This document shows, piece by piece, positions 51,562-62,164 of a stretch of DNA of 64,000 bases (positions are counted from its first letter, which is position 1; each line of letters starts with the position of its first letter). Source of the DNA: Luteibacter sp. Sphag1AF (lineage in GTDB: Bacteria > Pseudomonadota > Gammaproteobacteria > Xanthomonadales > Rhodanobacteraceae); NCBI RefSeq assembly GCF_014192715.1, contig NZ_JACHYH010000001.1, positions 310,001 through 374,000 on the forward strand, given 5' to 3'. The notes under the pieces are model-generated. The model was not told where the DNA came from, searched no databases, and was given only the letters and a program-made list of their open reading frames with translations. A program made the position numbers and the translations under genes.

Positions 51562-52284
51562 ATGAGCACACCGCTGAATCATCGCCGCATCCTGCTCAAG
51601 CTCTCCGGCGAAGCGCTGATGGGAACCGAGGACTACGGCATTGATCCGAAGATGATCGGCCGCCTCGCCAAGGAAATCCTCGAAATCGTCAGTGAAGGCG
51701 TGCAGGTTGGCGTCGTCATCGGCGGCGGCAACATTTTCCGTGGCGCCGGCCTTGCGGCCGCCGGCATGGATCGCGTAACGGGTGACCACATGGGCATGCT
51801 GGCCACCGTCATGAACGCCCTGGCCATGCAGGACGCCATCGAGAAGCTGGGCGGCGAAGCCCGCACCATGAGCGCCATCAAGATCAACGAAGTCTGTGAG
51901 GACTTCATCCGCCGCCGCGCCATCCGCCACCTCGAAAAGGGTCGGGTCGTGCTGTTCGCGGCCGGTATCGGCAACCCGTTCTTCACCACCGACTCCGCTG
52001 CCGCCCTGCGCGCCGTGGAAGTGGGCGCCGACCTGTTGCTGAAGGCCACCAAGGTCGACGGCGTGTACACGGCGGACCCGAAGCGCCACGCCGATGCCGA
52101 GCGCTACGAGCACCTCACCTACAACCAGGTGATCGAGCGCCGCCTCGAAGTCATGGACACCGCCGCCATCGCGCTGTGCCGCGACCACCGCCTGCCCCTG
52201 CGCATCTACGACATGACCGAGCCGGGCAACCTCATGCGCATCATGAAGGGCGAGCCCGTCGGCACGCTGGTGGACGCCGGCTGA
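51562..52284 (+). CDS. pyrH: uridylate kinase
   Basis: A 240-residue bacterial UMP kinase forming UDP, a hexamer regulated by GTP and [15 protein letters not shown] and [19 protein letters not shown] are conserved, as are [18 protein letters not shown] and [21 protein letters not shown] precedes the ATG at 51562. It starts the pyrH-frr pair common in bacteria. Confidence 0.98.
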   Translation: MSTPLNHRRILLKLSGEALMGTEDYGIDPKMIGRLAKEILEIVSEGVQVGVVIGGGNIFRGAGLAAAGMDRVTGDHMGMLATVMNALAMQDAIEKLGGEARTMSAIKINEVCEDFIRRRAIRHLEKGRVVLFAAGIGNPFFTTDSAAALRAVEVGADLLLKATKVDGVYTADPKRHADAERYEHLTYNQVIERRLEVMDTAAIALCRDHRLPLRIYDMTEPGNLMRIMKGEPVGTLVDAG

Positions 52285-52343
52285 CCGCCGCCACACCCAC
52301 CGTCCGGCCGTGCCGCGCTGCGAGATAGGCGCTGCGGCCACAC

Positions 52344-52352
52344 TGCTATACT
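52344..52352 (+). promoter_or_regulatory. extended -10 promoter upstream of frr
   Basis: TGCTATACT (52344-52352) is an extended -10 (TGnTATACT), 33 bases before frr. The -35 is weak. It could provide independent expression of frr and the genes after it. Confidence 0.45.
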
Positions 52353-52385
52353 CGCCTGCTGACCAGATCCACCGGGAAAACGCCC

Positions 52386-52943
52386 ATGATCAACGACATC
52401 AAGACCGATGCCAAAACCCGTATGGGCAAGAGCATCGAATCGCTCAGGCATGAGCTGAAGACGCTCCGCACGGGTCGCGCCAACGCCGCCATTCTCGACA
52501 ACATCCAGGTGCCCTATTACGGCACGCCGACCCCGCTGGCCCAGGTGGCCAACGTATCGACGCCCGACGCACGCTCGCTGTCGGTAAAGCCGTTTGAAAA
52601 GACCATGGTCGGCCCGATCGAGAAGGCCCTGATGGCGTCCGATCTGGGCATCACGCCCACCACCATGGGCATGGAAATCCGCCTCAACTTCCCGCCGCCG
52701 ACCGAAGAGCGCCGCAAGGAGCTGGCCAAGAAGGTCGCGCATTATGGCGAGGACGGCAAAATCGCCATCCGCAACGTCCGTCGCGATGCCATTCAGAAGG
52801 TCAAGGACCTGCTGAAGGACAAGGCCATTACGGAAGACGAGCAGAAGCGCGCCGAAGACGACATCCAGAAACTCACGGACCAGTTCGTGAAGGAAGTGGA
52901 CGACGTCGTGAAAGAAAAGGAAAAGGAGCTGATGGCGCTCTGA
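52386..52943 (+). CDS. frr: ribosome recycling factor
   Basis: A 185-residue three-helix-bundle protein that, with EF-G, splits post-termination ribosomes. KTDAKTRMGKSIESLRHELKTLRTGRANAAILD and VPYYGTPTPLAQVANVS (shortened here by eye) are the family pattern, with the C-terminal EKEKELMAL. It follows pyrH by 101 bp and leads directly into uppS, 16 bp away. Confidence 0.98.
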   Translation: MINDIKTDAKTRMGKSIESLRHELKTLRTGRANAAILDNIQVPYYGTPTPLAQVANVSTPDARSLSVKPFEKTMVGPIEKALMASDLGITPTTMGMEIRLNFPPPTEERRKELAKKVAHYGEDGKIAIRNVRRDAIQKVKDLLKDKAITEDEQKRAEDDIQKLTDQFVKEVDDVVKEKEKELMAL

Positions 52944-52959
52944 GGCGCCATCGCATCTC

Positions 52960-53697
52960 ATGGCAAGTCCGGCTGCGCGCGTCCCGCGTCATGTCGCCAT
53001 CGTCATGGATGGCAATGGCCGCTGGGCGAAGAAACGTCTTCGCCCTCGCAGCTTTGGTCACCATGCCGGGCAGAAAGCCGTGCGCGAGGCCGTGGAATTC
53101 AGCCTGCGCAACGGCATTGAATCCCTGACGCTGTTCGCGTTCTCCAGCGAAAACTGGAACCGCCCGGCCACCGAAGTCGGCGCCCTCATGGACCTGTTCC
53201 TGAAGGCGCTGGACAAGGAAGTGGATGAATTGCACGGCAATGGCGTGCGCATCCGCTTCGTCGGCGACCTGGATGCCTTCGCCCCGGAACTGCGCCAGCG
53301 CATGCTCGGAGCCATGGAACGCACGGCGGGCAACGCCGCGCTCAACATGAATGTGGCCGTCAATTACGGCGGTCGCTGGGACATCGCCCAGGCCGCCCGC
53401 AAGGCGGCCGAGGCCGTGGCCCGCGGCGAGCTTGCCGCCAGCCAGATCACCGAAGACACCCTGGCCTCGTATACCTGCCTGGCCGACCAGCCTCCGCTGG
53501 ACCTCTTCATTCGCACCGGTGGAGAACATCGCGTCAGCAACTTCCTGCTCTGGCAGGTCGCTTACGCCGAACTGTATTTCACCGACACCCTGTGGCCCGA
53601 CGTCGACCAGGCCTGCCTCGCAGAGGCCCTCGACGACTATGCCCGCCGCGAGCGCCGCTACGGCCGCACCGGTGAGCAGGTCGCCAACGCCAGCTGA
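52960..53697 (+). CDS. uppS: undecaprenyl diphosphate synthase
   Basis: A 245-residue cis-prenyltransferase producing the C55 carrier of cell-wall and O-antigen synthesis. VAIVMDGNGRWAKKRLRP bears the catalytic Asp. LFAFSSENWNRP, VNYGGRWDIAQAA and DLFIRTGGEHRVSNFLLWQ are typical. It is 16 bp after frr and 13 bp before cdsA, so they form an operon. Confidence 0.97.
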   Translation: MASPAARVPRHVAIVMDGNGRWAKKRLRPRSFGHHAGQKAVREAVEFSLRNGIESLTLFAFSSENWNRPATEVGALMDLFLKALDKEVDELHGNGVRIRFVGDLDAFAPELRQRMLGAMERTAGNAALNMNVAVNYGGRWDIAQAARKAAEAVARGELAASQITEDTLASYTCLADQPPLDLFIRTGGEHRVSNFLLWQVAYAELYFTDTLWPDVDQACLAEALDDYARRERRYGRTGEQVANAS

Positions 53698-53710
53698 CGC
53701 CGAGACCTAC

Positions 53711-54532
53711 ATGCTCAAGACCCGTGTCATCACCGCTGTTTCCCTGATTCCCCTCGTGCTGGCGCTGATCCTGCTGCCGCCGACCTGGCTGTTTGCCGCC
53801 TTCGCGTCACTGGCCTTCCTGGGCGCCGCCTGGGAATGGAGCGCGCTGGCAGGCTGCCGTACCCGCAACGGCCGTGGCGTCGTGGTGGCGGTGGCTGCGG
53901 CCCTGCTGCTGGCGCTGAACCTGGTCCGCACTCCGGACGTGCTCAGCGTGCTCGTCTTCATGGGCGTGGCCTGGTGGATCGGCGTGCTGTTCTGGCTGCG
54001 CAACCTCACCTTCGCGGCAGCACCCAGTGCGGAAAACCGCATGCTCAAGCTCGGTGCAGGCGTGCTGCTCCTCGTGCCCACCCTGGCCGCCGCCATCTCC
54101 CTGCACAGCTCTGAACCGCATGGTCACTGGTGGATGCTGTTCGCACTGGTGCTCGTGTGGGTGGCCGATACCGGCGCCTATTTCAGCGGCCGCTTCCTCG
54201 GCAAGCGCAAGCTCGCGCCGCGGGTCAGCCCGGGCAAGACCTGGGCAGGCGTGTACGGCGCCGTGGTCGCTGGCGCCCTGTTCACCTGGCTGGGTGGCTG
54301 GCTGCTCGGTGTCACCGATACCGCACACATGATCGGCCTCATCGTACTGGGCGTACTCACCGTCGCCGCGTCGGTCACGGGCGATTTGTACGAAAGCCTG
54401 ATGAAGCGCCACGCTGACGTCAAAGACTCAGGCACGCTTTTCCCGGGCCACGGCGGCCTGCTGGACCGCCTCGACAGCGTGTTCGCCGCCCTGCCCGTGT
54501 TTGCAGCCGGCAAACTGATTCTGGGGCTGTAA
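53711..54532 (+). CDS. cdsA: phosphatidate cytidylyltransferase
   Basis: A 273-residue inner-membrane enzyme that makes CDP-diacylglycerol, the precursor of all phospholipids here. It has about seven hydrophobic segments. The C-terminal signature [20 protein letters not shown] with [16 protein letters not shown] is diagnostic. Its TAA stop shares its last base with the ATG of dxr. Confidence 0.96.
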   Translation: MLKTRVITAVSLIPLVLALILLPPTWLFAAFASLAFLGAAWEWSALAGCRTRNGRGVVVAVAAALLLALNLVRTPDVLSVLVFMGVAWWIGVLFWLRNLTFAAAPSAENRMLKLGAGVLLLVPTLAAAISLHSSEPHGHWWMLFALVLVWVADTGAYFSGRFLGKRKLAPRVSPGKTWAGVYGAVVAGALFTWLGGWLLGVTDTAHMIGLIVLGVLTVAASVTGDLYESLMKRHADVKDSGTLFPGHGGLLDRLDSVFAALPVFAAGKLILGL

Positions 54533-55713
54533 TGGTTACCAACGTCGCCGTCCTCGGCGCCACCGGCTCCATCGGCACCAGCACCCTGGACGTCATCGCG
54601 CGACACCCGGAGCGCTTCCGCGCCAGCGTGCTGGTGGCACATCGCAGCGTTGAAGCCCTTGTGGCGCTATGCCAGCGCTTTCGTCCCGACCTGGCAGTCA
54701 TCGCCGACCCGGCGATGGAAGGCGAACTGGTGCGCCGCCTCAAGGCCGCCGACGTGCGCTGTGACGTGGGCGCCGGCCCGGATGCCGTGGTAGCCGCCGC
54801 ATCCGGCTCGCTGTGCGACACCGTGGTCGCCGCCATCGTGGGCGCCGCGGGCCTTGAGTCGACCCTCGCCGCCGCGCGCGCGGGCAAGCGCCTGCTGCTG
54901 GCGAACAAGGAATCCATCGTGATGGGCGGGGCGCTGCTGCTTGACGCCCTGCGCGAAGGCGGCGGCGATCTGATCCCTGTGGATTCCGAGCACAACGCCA
55001 TTTTTCAGTGCCTGCCGGGCGGCCGCCCCGACCTGCGGGCTTCCGGCGTGCGCCGACTGATCCTGACCGCCTCTGGCGGCCCGTTCCGCGGCCGCACCCG
55101 CGCCGATCTGGGCAGCATCACGCCCGATCAGGCCTGCGCGCACCCGAACTGGTCCATGGGACGCAAGATCTCGGTCGATTCGGCCACCCTGATGAACAAG
55201 GGGCTGGAAGTCATCGAGGCGCATTACCTGTTTGGCGCCCCGGCCGATGCCATCGACGTGGTGGTGCACCCGCAGAGCCTGGTGCATTCCATGGTCGAGT
55301 ACCAGGACGGCTCCGTGCTGGCCCAACTGGGCAATCCGGACATGCGCACCGCCATCGCCCACGCCCTGGCATGGCCGGAGCGCATCGAGGCAGGGGTCGC
55401 CCCCCTGGACCTGACCCGCACGCCCAGCCTGGCTTTCGAGCCGGCCGACACCGACACCTTCCGCTGCCTCGCCCTCGCCTTCCAGGCTCTGCGGGCCGGT
55501 GGCGATGCCACGGCCATCCTCAACGCCGCCAACGAGGTTGCGGTGGATGCCTTCCTGGCCGGCGCACTGCCTTTCCTGGCCATCGCCGAGGTGGTGGAGC
55601 ACGTCCTTACGGAACTGCCGCCCGAAGCCGTGGTCGATGTCCGGACCCTTGTTGCGCGCGACGAAGCTGCCCGTCAGGCCGCCCGCAAGGTGCTGGCCCG
55701 CGCTTGCTGCTAA
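54532..55713 (+). CDS. dxr: 1-deoxy-D-xylulose 5-phosphate reductoisomerase
   Basis: A 393-residue NADPH enzyme of the MEP isoprenoid pathway, target of fosmidomycin. [16 protein letters not shown] is the nucleotide loop. [23 protein letters not shown] and the catalytic region [19 protein letters not shown] are intact. [18 protein letters not shown] is also conserved. A one-base stop/start overlap with cdsA suggests coupled translation. Confidence 0.98.
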   Translation: MVTNVAVLGATGSIGTSTLDVIARHPERFRASVLVAHRSVEALVALCQRFRPDLAVIADPAMEGELVRRLKAADVRCDVGAGPDAVVAAASGSLCDTVVAAIVGAAGLESTLAAARAGKRLLLANKESIVMGGALLLDALREGGGDLIPVDSEHNAIFQCLPGGRPDLRASGVRRLILTASGGPFRGRTRADLGSITPDQACAHPNWSMGRKISVDSATLMNKGLEVIEAHYLFGAPADAIDVVVHPQSLVHSMVEYQDGSVLAQLGNPDMRTAIAHALAWPERIEAGVAPLDLTRTPSLAFEPADTDTFRCLALAFQALRAGGDATAILNAANEVAVDAFLAGALPFLAIAEVVEHVLTELPPEAVVDVRTLVARDEAARQAARKVLARACC

Positions 55714-55760
55714 GCTAGCTCGACCCGAACCGCGATACTTCAAGAAGCGTCCCCTAGAAA

Positions 55761-57107
55761 ATGAGCCCCATCCTCGGTTCCGTGTTCTGGTTGCTTGTCA
55801 CGCTTGGCGTGCTTGTGACGTTCCACGAATTTGGCCACTACTGGGTCGCCCGCCGCTGCGGGGTCAAAGTACTGCGCTTTTCGGTAGGCTTTGGCCGGCC
55901 GCTGTGGCGCCGTGTGGCCAAAGACGGAACCGAATACCAGATTGCCGCCATCCCGCTGGGTGGCTACGTGAAAATGCTGGACGCCCGCGAAGGCGACGTG
56001 GCCCCTGAAGACCGGGCGCAGGAATTCACCGGCAAGCCGATCTGGCAGCGCATCGCCATCGTGGCGGCCGGTCCCGTGTTCAACCTCATTTTTGCCATCG
56101 CTGCGTTCTGGGCCACGTTCGTGATCGGCCGCCCCGATGCCGTGCCCTTCATTTCGGTTGCCCCGAACAGCCTCGCCGCACAGGCCGGCATGGTGTCGGG
56201 CGATCGCATCGTCAGCATCGACGGGAATCCCACCACCACCTGGAGCGAAGCCGGCGAAACGCTGGTCTACGCCGTGGTCGGCCGCTCTCCTCTGCCCCTG
56301 CATGTGCAAGGCACCGATGGCACGCAGCGTGACGTGGTTCTCCCCCTGCAGAAACTCCCTTCCGGTGGTGACGTCAGCAAGGATCTCACCGCGCTTGGCC
56401 TGTCCGCTCAGGCCGGAACGACGCTTGTAGGCGCCGTGACGCCGGGCGATCCCGCCGCGCGCGCTGGCGTGCAGGGAGGCGACCGCATCATCAGCGTCAA
56501 CGGCCGCCCGCTGGGCGACTTTGAAGCCCTGACGAAGGCCGTGCAGGAAGAAGCCGCGAAGTCGCCGACCATGGCTCTCGTCGTCGAACGCGCTGGCAAG
56601 CAGCAACAGCTGACCGTCATCGCAGAAAAGAAATCCGTTCAGGGTCAGCCGCCGCGCTGGCTCGTGGGCATCGCGCCTGCGCCGCCTGAAGCGGCCATTC
56701 TGCGATACCCGCCAGGCAAAGCCTTCACTGCGGCCCTGCAAACCACCTGGAACACCGCTGCCGGCACGCTCAGCCTCATCGGCAAGATGGTCACCGGCCA
56801 GGCCTCTGCGAAAAATCTTTCGGGTGTGATCGGCATTGCCCAGGTTGCCAATGATTCGGCCGGCCGGGGCCTCGCCTGGTTCCTGACTTTCCTCGGATCA
56901 GTGTCGCTCAGCCTTGCCGTCCTGAACCTGCTTCCCATCCCGGTCTTGGACGGCGGTCACCTGCTGTATTACCTTATTGAGTTGGTCAAGGGCCGCCCGG
57001 TAAGCGAGCGGACCATGATTGCAGGCCAGTATGTGGGTCTGGCGCTGCTGTTTACGATGATGGGCGTCGCGTTCTTCAACGACATTCAGCGAATTTTTGT
57101 TTCGTGA
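55761..57107 (+). CDS. rseP: site-2 intramembrane protease RseP
   Basis: A 448-residue membrane zinc metalloprotease that completes cleavage of anti-sigma factor RseA and activates the sigma-E envelope stress response. The zinc motif is FHEFGHYW (His22, Glu23, His26), with the second metal motif LPIPVLDGGHLLYY. Two PDZ domains sit between. It lies between dxr and bamA, the conserved position. Confidence 0.97.
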   Translation: MSPILGSVFWLLVTLGVLVTFHEFGHYWVARRCGVKVLRFSVGFGRPLWRRVAKDGTEYQIAAIPLGGYVKMLDAREGDVAPEDRAQEFTGKPIWQRIAIVAAGPVFNLIFAIAAFWATFVIGRPDAVPFISVAPNSLAAQAGMVSGDRIVSIDGNPTTTWSEAGETLVYAVVGRSPLPLHVQGTDGTQRDVVLPLQKLPSGGDVSKDLTALGLSAQAGTTLVGAVTPGDPAARAGVQGGDRIISVNGRPLGDFEALTKAVQEEAAKSPTMALVVERAGKQQQLTVIAEKKSVQGQPPRWLVGIAPAPPEAAILRYPPGKAFTAALQTTWNTAAGTLSLIGKMVTGQASAKNLSGVIGIAQVANDSAGRGLAWFLTFLGSVSLSLAVLNLLPIPVLDGGHLLYYLIELVKGRPVSERTMIAGQYVGLALLFTMMGVAFFNDIQRIFVS

Positions 57108-57211
57108 CATCAAAGTTCGGATTTCACGGACCTTCGGCGTCATTGCGTTGTCCAACCGCGACATCTCCGGTCATGACCGGCGAGGGCGCAGGGCGTAGCA
57201 AGCTTCAAACC

Positions 57212-57239
57212 GACCGCAAGCGCCTGCGCGCCTGCGGTC
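57212..57239 (+). repeat. hairpin in the bamA leader
   Basis: GACCGCA (57212-57218) pairs with TGCGGTC (57233-57239). The rest of the 222-bp rseP-bamA gap (57108-57329) shows nothing else I can name. A bamA promoter, likely sigma-E controlled in relatives, was not located. Confidence 0.4.
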
Positions 57240-57329
57240 ATCCATCGTCGGGAACGATCCCGGCAATGGCACCTCTTCGGAAGATGGCCTCGTCCGCCAT
57301 CGTCCAGAATTAACTCAACGGAATCGACG

Positions 57330-59735
57330 ATGAAGCGTATCGCCGCCTTGATTTTGCTTGCCTCCCTGACTGCGAATGCACTGGCTTTCGAGCCGTTCGT
57401 TGTTTCCGACATACGTATCGACGGCCTTACGCGCATTGCGCAAGGCACGGTGCTCAGCTATCTGCCCATTGAAAAGGGCGACACGCTGAACGACGAGAAG
57501 GTCCAGGCCGCCATCCGCGCCCTGTACCAGACCAAGTTCTTCAGCGATGTGGAAGTCGACCGCCAGGGCGACATCCTGGTCATCAAGGTCGTTGAGCGTC
57601 CCGCTATCGCCAAGCTCACGCTTCGCGGCAACAAGGACATCAAGGAAGACGACCTGCGCAAGGGCCTGAAGGAAATCGGCCTGGCCGAAGGCGAAACCTT
57701 CGACCGCCTGTCCCTGGACCGCGTGCAGCAGGAACTCATCCGCCAGTACTACAACCGCGGCAAGTACAACGTGTCGGTCGATCCGCACGTCACCAGGCTG
57801 GATCGCAACCGCGTCGCCATCGACATTGAAATTCGCGAAGGCAAGGCCGCGAAGATCAAGGAAATCAACATCGTCGGCAACAAGGCGTTCACCGACAAGG
57901 CGATCCGCGAAGGCTTCGAGTCCGACACCACCAACTGGCTGTCCTGGTACTCGAAAGACGACCAGTACTCGCGCGAAAAGCTCAGCGGCGATCTGGAAAA
58001 ACTCAGCGCGTACTACATGAACCGCGGCTACGCCGACTTTGGTGTCGATTCGACCCAGGTTGCCATCAGCCCGGACAAGCGCGCCATGTACATCAGCAGC
58101 AGCGTGAAGGAAGGCGAGGTTTACACCGTCTCCGACGTCAAGCTGCTCGGCGAACTGATCCTCCCGGAAGAAACGCTGCGCAAGCTCGTCTTCATCAAGA
58201 AGGGCCAGACCTTCAACCGCGGCGCCATCGAAGCCAGCACGGATTCCATCAAGGGCATCCTGGCCAACATCGGCTACGCGTTTGCCAAGGTCACGCCGAT
58301 TCCGAAGCTGGACAAGGACAAGCGCACCGTCGACCTCACCCTGTTCATCGAACCGGGCAAGCGCGTGTACGTTCGCCGCGTGGTGTTCCAGGGCAACACC
58401 CGTACGGAAGACGAAGTGCTCCGTCGCGAAATGCGTCAGCTGGAAGGCGGCTGGTACTCGCAGGCCGCGATTGACCGCTCGAAGACCCGTCTGCAGCGCC
58501 TCGGTTACTTCAAGACCGTGGACATCGACAAGGCTCTGGTGCCCGGCACCGTCGATCAGGTTGACCTGACGGCGAAGGTCGAGGAACAGTCGGCCGGCAG
58601 CCTGATGTTCGGCGTGGGCTACTCGCAGTACTCCAAGATCATCCTCAGCGCGTCCGTGTCGCAGAACAACTTCCTCGGCACCGGCGACCGCTTCTCGGTG
58701 GGCGCGGAAACCAGCTCGTACTACAAGCGAATCAACGCGAGCTACGTCAATCCGTACCTCACGGACAATGGCGTGCAGCTGGGCTACAACGTCGGCTACA
58801 GCAAGCTCGATTACGGCGATACCGATCTGGCGAACTACACGTACAGCACCAAGTCGTTCCAGACGACGCTGTCGTTCCCGATCACCGACTTCGACTCGTT
58901 CAACACGAGCCTCGGCGTCAGCAGCAACCTCATCAACTCGCAGGTCACCACGCCGCGTGAACTGGTGGCTTATCAGGACGCCATCGGCAACCGCACGATC
59001 CACTCCTGGACCAGCAGCATCGGTTACACCCATGACACCCGCAACGGTTACTGGGCTCCGACGCGCGGTGGCCAGCTGAGTGCATCCGTGGAAGGCGCCC
59101 TGCCCGGCTCGACCGTGCAGTTCTACAAGATCTTCGGCGAAGCCAACCATTACTGGCCCGTCGGCGGCGGCTTCGTGCTGTACCTCGATGGTCAGATCGG
59201 CTACGGCAAGACCTACGGCCAGACCTACGACAACAACGGTTACGACGCCAACGGCAACATCATTTATCGCAAGGGCGACAAGATCGACTTCCCGTTCTGG
59301 GAAAACTACTACGGCGGCGGTGTGCGCGACGTACGTGGCTTCCAGGACAACACGCTCGGTCCCCGTCTTTGCGATGGCGCAAGCACCTCGCCGACCCCGG
59401 CGAAGGACGGCTCGTGCTCGGGCGGTTACTACAGCTACGGTCAGCCGATCGGTGGCGCGTTCAAGGTGCTCGGTACCGCGCAGGTCTTCCTGCCGCTGCC
59501 CTTCCTGAAGGACGTGAACACGGCCCGCGTGTCCTGGTTCGTTGACGTCGGTAACGTCTACAAGGACTACTCCGCATTCAGCGCCAGCGAACTGCGTGCA
59601 TCGACCGGTCTGTCGCTCCAGTGGCAGGCGCCGATTGGCCCGCTGATCATCAACTTCGCCGTGCCCATCCGTAAGAAGGATGAGGACAGCCGCTTCGTCG
59701 AACGCATCCAGTTCACGTTCGGCAACACGTTCTGA
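57330..59735 (+). CDS. bamA: outer membrane assembly factor BamA
   Basis: An 801-residue Omp85 protein that folds beta-barrels into the outer membrane. A signal peptide (MKRIAALILLASLTANALA) is followed by five POTRA domains (starting VVSDIRIDGLTRIAQGT) and a 16-strand barrel. VRGF within DVRGFQDNTLGPR marks the conserved L6 loop, and the C-terminal strand ends IQFTFGNTF with terminal Phe. Length and order are typical. Confidence 0.98.
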   Translation: MKRIAALILLASLTANALAFEPFVVSDIRIDGLTRIAQGTVLSYLPIEKGDTLNDEKVQAAIRALYQTKFFSDVEVDRQGDILVIKVVERPAIAKLTLRGNKDIKEDDLRKGLKEIGLAEGETFDRLSLDRVQQELIRQYYNRGKYNVSVDPHVTRLDRNRVAIDIEIREGKAAKIKEINIVGNKAFTDKAIREGFESDTTNWLSWYSKDDQYSREKLSGDLEKLSAYYMNRGYADFGVDSTQVAISPDKRAMYISSSVKEGEVYTVSDVKLLGELILPEETLRKLVFIKKGQTFNRGAIEASTDSIKGILANIGYAFAKVTPIPKLDKDKRTVDLTLFIEPGKRVYVRRVVFQGNTRTEDEVLRREMRQLEGGWYSQAAIDRSKTRLQRLGYFKTVDIDKALVPGTVDQVDLTAKVEEQSAGSLMFGVGYSQYSKIILSASVSQNNFLGTGDRFSVGAETSSYYKRINASYVNPYLTDNGVQLGYNVGYSKLDYGDTDLANYTYSTKSFQTTLSFPITDFDSFNTSLGVSSNLINSQVTTPRELVAYQDAIGNRTIHSWTSSIGYTHDTRNGYWAPTRGGQLSASVEGALPGSTVQFYKIFGEANHYWPVGGGFVLYLDGQIGYGKTYGQTYDNNGYDANGNIIYRKGDKIDFPFWENYYGGGVRDVRGFQDNTLGPRLCDGASTSPTPAKDGSCSGGYYSYGQPIGGAFKVLGTAQVFLPLPFLKDVNTARVSWFVDVGNVYKDYSAFSASELRASTGLSLQWQAPIGPLIINFAVPIRKKDEDSRFVERIQFTFGNTF

Positions 59736-59746
59736 TAAGGGCGTGA

Positions 59747-59767
59747 AGAGTAAAGCGTAAAGAGTCA
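59747..59767 (+). repeat. three tandem imperfect 7-bp repeats after bamA
   Basis: AGAGTAA, AGCGTAA and AGAGTCA lie in direct succession just after the bamA stop codon, in an AT-richer stretch immediately before the terminator. No function is evident. Confidence 0.45.
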
Positions 59768-59777
59768 GTAGAATGAC

Positions 59778-59815
59778 AGGGTGGCAGGGCTTCACGTCCT
59801 GCCACCCTTTTTTTT
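59778..59815 (+). terminator. rho-independent terminator between bamA and lpxD
   Basis: An 11-bp perfect stem (AGGGTGGCAGG, 59778-59788, with CCTGCCACCCT, 59798-59808) and a 9-nt loop run into eight T residues. It is one of the strongest terminators in the window, only 23 bases before lpxD. Confidence 0.93.
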
Positions 59816-59838
59816 GCACGAGAACAGGGAGATACGAC

Positions 59839-60870
59839 GTGAGCGGGAATCCGCACTACACGCTGGCCGAACTGGCCGAGCGATTCGGCCTTCAGCCGCA
59901 CGGTGACGGTTCGGTCACTGTCGATGGCGTGGGCACGCTGGCGGGTGCCACGGCCACGCAACTCACCTTCCTGTCCAACTCCAAATACGCCTCGCAGCTG
60001 GCCGATACCGGAGCGGGCATCGTGCTGGTACGCGAAGCCGACCTGCCCTCGCGCACGGGTGCCGCGCTGGTGGCCCACGATCCGTACGTGGCCTACGCAA
60101 AGATCGCCGCCCTGTTCGAGAAACATCCGGCAGCGCCGCGTGGCATCCACCCCAGCGCGGTCGTCTCGCCCAGTGCGCGCGTCAGCGCCACGGCAAGCAT
60201 CGGCCCGTGCTGCGTCATCGAAGATGGCGCGATCATCGAAGACGGCGCCATTCTCGGCCCGCACTGCTCCATTGGTCCGGGTTGCGTCGTGGGCGCTCAC
60301 TCCCGTCTCGTAGCGCGCGTCACCCTGGTCATTCGCGTCACCCTGGGCCAACGCGTGCTGGTTCACCCCGGCGCCGTGATTGGCTCGGACGGCTTCGGCC
60401 TCGCCTTTGATCGCGACCATTGGGTGAAGCTGCCCCAGCTTGGCGGCGTGCGCATCGGCGACGATTGCGAGATCGGCGCCAACACCACCATCGACCGCGG
60501 CGCGCTGGACGACACGGTGCTGGAAGAGGACGTTCGCCTGGACAACCAGATCCAGATTGCCCACAACGTGCATATCGGCGCGCATACCGCGATGGCCGGC
60601 TGCTCGGCCGTGGCCGGCAGCGCGAAGATCGGCCGCTACTGCCTGATTGGCGGCAACGCCGGTATCCTCGGGCACCTTGAAGTGGCCGACCGGGTTACCA
60701 TCACGGCCAAGAGCCTGGTCACCAGTTCGATTCGCGAGCCAGGCGAGTATTCGTCGGGCACGCCTTTGCAGGAAAATCGTCAGTGGCGCCGCAATGCTGC
60801 GCGCATGAAACACCTGGACGAGTACGCGCGCCGCCTGACGGCGCTTGAGAAGGACAGAGGAAATGACTGA
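59839..60870 (+). CDS. lpxD: UDP-3-O-(3-hydroxyacyl)glucosamine N-acyltransferase
   Basis: A 343-residue acyltransferase, the third step of lipid A synthesis. A uridine-binding N-terminal domain ([25 protein letters not shown]) is followed by a left-handed beta-helix with hexapeptide repeats ([29 protein letters not shown]). [12 protein letters not shown] and [18 protein letters not shown] (catalytic His) are conserved. The start is GTG at 59839 with GGGAGA upstream. It lies just past a strong terminator, so an extra promoter, not yet seen, or read-through must supply it. Confidence 0.96.
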   Translation: MSGNPHYTLAELAERFGLQPHGDGSVTVDGVGTLAGATATQLTFLSNSKYASQLADTGAGIVLVREADLPSRTGAALVAHDPYVAYAKIAALFEKHPAAPRGIHPSAVVSPSARVSATASIGPCCVIEDGAIIEDGAILGPHCSIGPGCVVGAHSRLVARVTLVIRVTLGQRVLVHPGAVIGSDGFGLAFDRDHWVKLPQLGGVRIGDDCEIGANTTIDRGALDDTVLEEDVRLDNQIQIAHNVHIGAHTAMAGCSAVAGSAKIGRYCLIGGNAGILGHLEVADRVTITAKSLVTSSIREPGEYSSGTPLQENRQWRRNAARMKHLDEYARRLTALEKDRGND

Positions 60871-61336
60871 AACCCAAGCCGGCGTGACCCTTCCCGTGAA
60901 CGTGGAGCAGATTCAGCGGCTGCTGCCGCACCGCTACCCGTTCCTGCTTGTCGATCGGGTGATCGAAATTGAGCCGGGCAAATCCATTGCGGCCATCAAG
61001 AACGTCACGATCAACGAGCCGTTTTTCCAGGGCCACTTCCCCGGTCACCCGGTGATGCCTGGCGTGCTGATCGTCGAGGCCATGGCCCAGACGGCCGGTC
61101 TGCTCACGCAGATCACCAGCCAGATCGACGGCCAGAGCGGCAGCCCGCTGTTCTACCTGGTGAAGGTGGACAACGCACGCTTCTCCGCCGTGGTGGCCCC
61201 GGGCGACCAGCTGCGTCTGGAAGTCTCGCTAAAGCGCCTGATCCGCGGCATGGGCCTGTTCGAGGCACGCGCGCTCGTGGACGGCAAGGTGGTTGCCTGC
61301 TGCGAACTGATGTGCGCCGCGAGGAGCGACAAATGA
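60863..61336 (+). CDS. fabZ: 3-hydroxyacyl-ACP dehydratase FabZ
   Basis: A 157-residue hotdog-fold dehydratase of type II fatty acid synthesis. [14 protein letters not shown] and [20 protein letters not shown] (catalytic His and Glu) are intact. It overlaps lpxD by eight bases and lpxA by an ATGA junction, so it shares lipid A operon control, balancing hydroxyacyl-ACP between lipid A and membrane lipids. Confidence 0.98.
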   Translation: MTETQAGVTLPVNVEQIQRLLPHRYPFLLVDRVIEIEPGKSIAAIKNVTINEPFFQGHFPGHPVMPGVLIVEAMAQTAGLLTQITSQIDGQSGSPLFYLVKVDNARFSAVVAPGDQLRLEVSLKRLIRGMGLFEARALVDGKVVACCELMCAARSDK

Positions 61337-62106
61337 TTCACACCACAGCGCAGGTCGATCCGAACGCCCGCATCGCTGACAACGTCTCGATCGGTGCCTA
61401 CAGCATCATTGGCGCCGACGTCGTCATCGGCGAAGGCACCGTCATCGGCCCGCATGTGGTCATCGAAGGCCCGACCACGATCGGACGCGATAACCGCATC
61501 TCGCAGTTCGCATCCATCGGCGGCGCGCCGCAGGACAAGAAATTCGCAGGAGAGCGCTCGGAAGTCATCATTGGCGACCGCAACCTCATCCGCGAATTCG
61601 TCACGATCAACCGGGGCACGGGCGTGGGCGGCGGCGTCACCCGCGTCGGCAACGACAACTGGCTGCTGGCCTACGTGCATATCGCGCACGACTGCCTCGT
61701 TGGCAACAACGTGGTGTTCTCCAACTACTCGGCACTGGCCGGGCACGCGGAGATCGGCGACTGGACCATCCTTTCCGGCTACTCCGGCGTGCACCAGTTC
61801 TGCAAGGTGGGCGCGCATGCGTTCATCGGCATGGGTTGCCTGGTGGGCTCGGATGTTCCCCCGTTCGTGATGATGGCCAACGAAACCCGCGGCCGTCCGC
61901 GTGGCATCAACAGCGAAGGCCTGAAGCGTCGCGGTTTCGATACCGCACGCATCGCCGCCATCAAGCGCGCTTATCGCACGTTGTACATGGGCGGCCTGCC
62001 GCTGGCCGAAGCCCGCGAGCAGTTGCTGGCGCAGGCGGAACTCAGCGACGACGTCCGCGCGATGCTCGAATTTCTTGATCGCAGCGAGCGTTCGCTGGCG
62101 CGGTAA
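61333..62106 (+). CDS. lpxA: UDP-N-acetylglucosamine acyltransferase
   Basis: A 257-residue trimeric acyltransferase, first step of lipid A synthesis. Hexapeptide repeats begin [20 protein letters not shown]. The substrate-binding motif [18 protein letters not shown] and the catalytic-His region [23 protein letters not shown] are present. [15 protein letters not shown] is typical. ATGA overlap with fabZ. Acyl-chain length cannot be told from these motifs alone. Confidence 0.98.
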   Translation: MIHTTAQVDPNARIADNVSIGAYSIIGADVVIGEGTVIGPHVVIEGPTTIGRDNRISQFASIGGAPQDKKFAGERSEVIIGDRNLIREFVTINRGTGVGGGVTRVGNDNWLLAYVHIAHDCLVGNNVVFSNYSALAGHAEIGDWTILSGYSGVHQFCKVGAHAFIGMGCLVGSDVPPFVMMANETRGRPRGINSEGLKRRGFDTARIAAIKRAYRTLYMGGLPLAEAREQLLAQAELSDDVRAMLEFLDRSERSLAR

Positions 62107-62164
62107 CTTTGGTGGCCGTCATGGCCACCCTGGTTCGTATCGCCCAAGGCAGGAGGACACCATC

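Noticed and set aside
57315-59819. 834-codon open frame on the minus strand opposite bamA
   Set aside because: It mirrors the bamA codons (third-position GC bias), has no recognisable domain, and bamA is certain.
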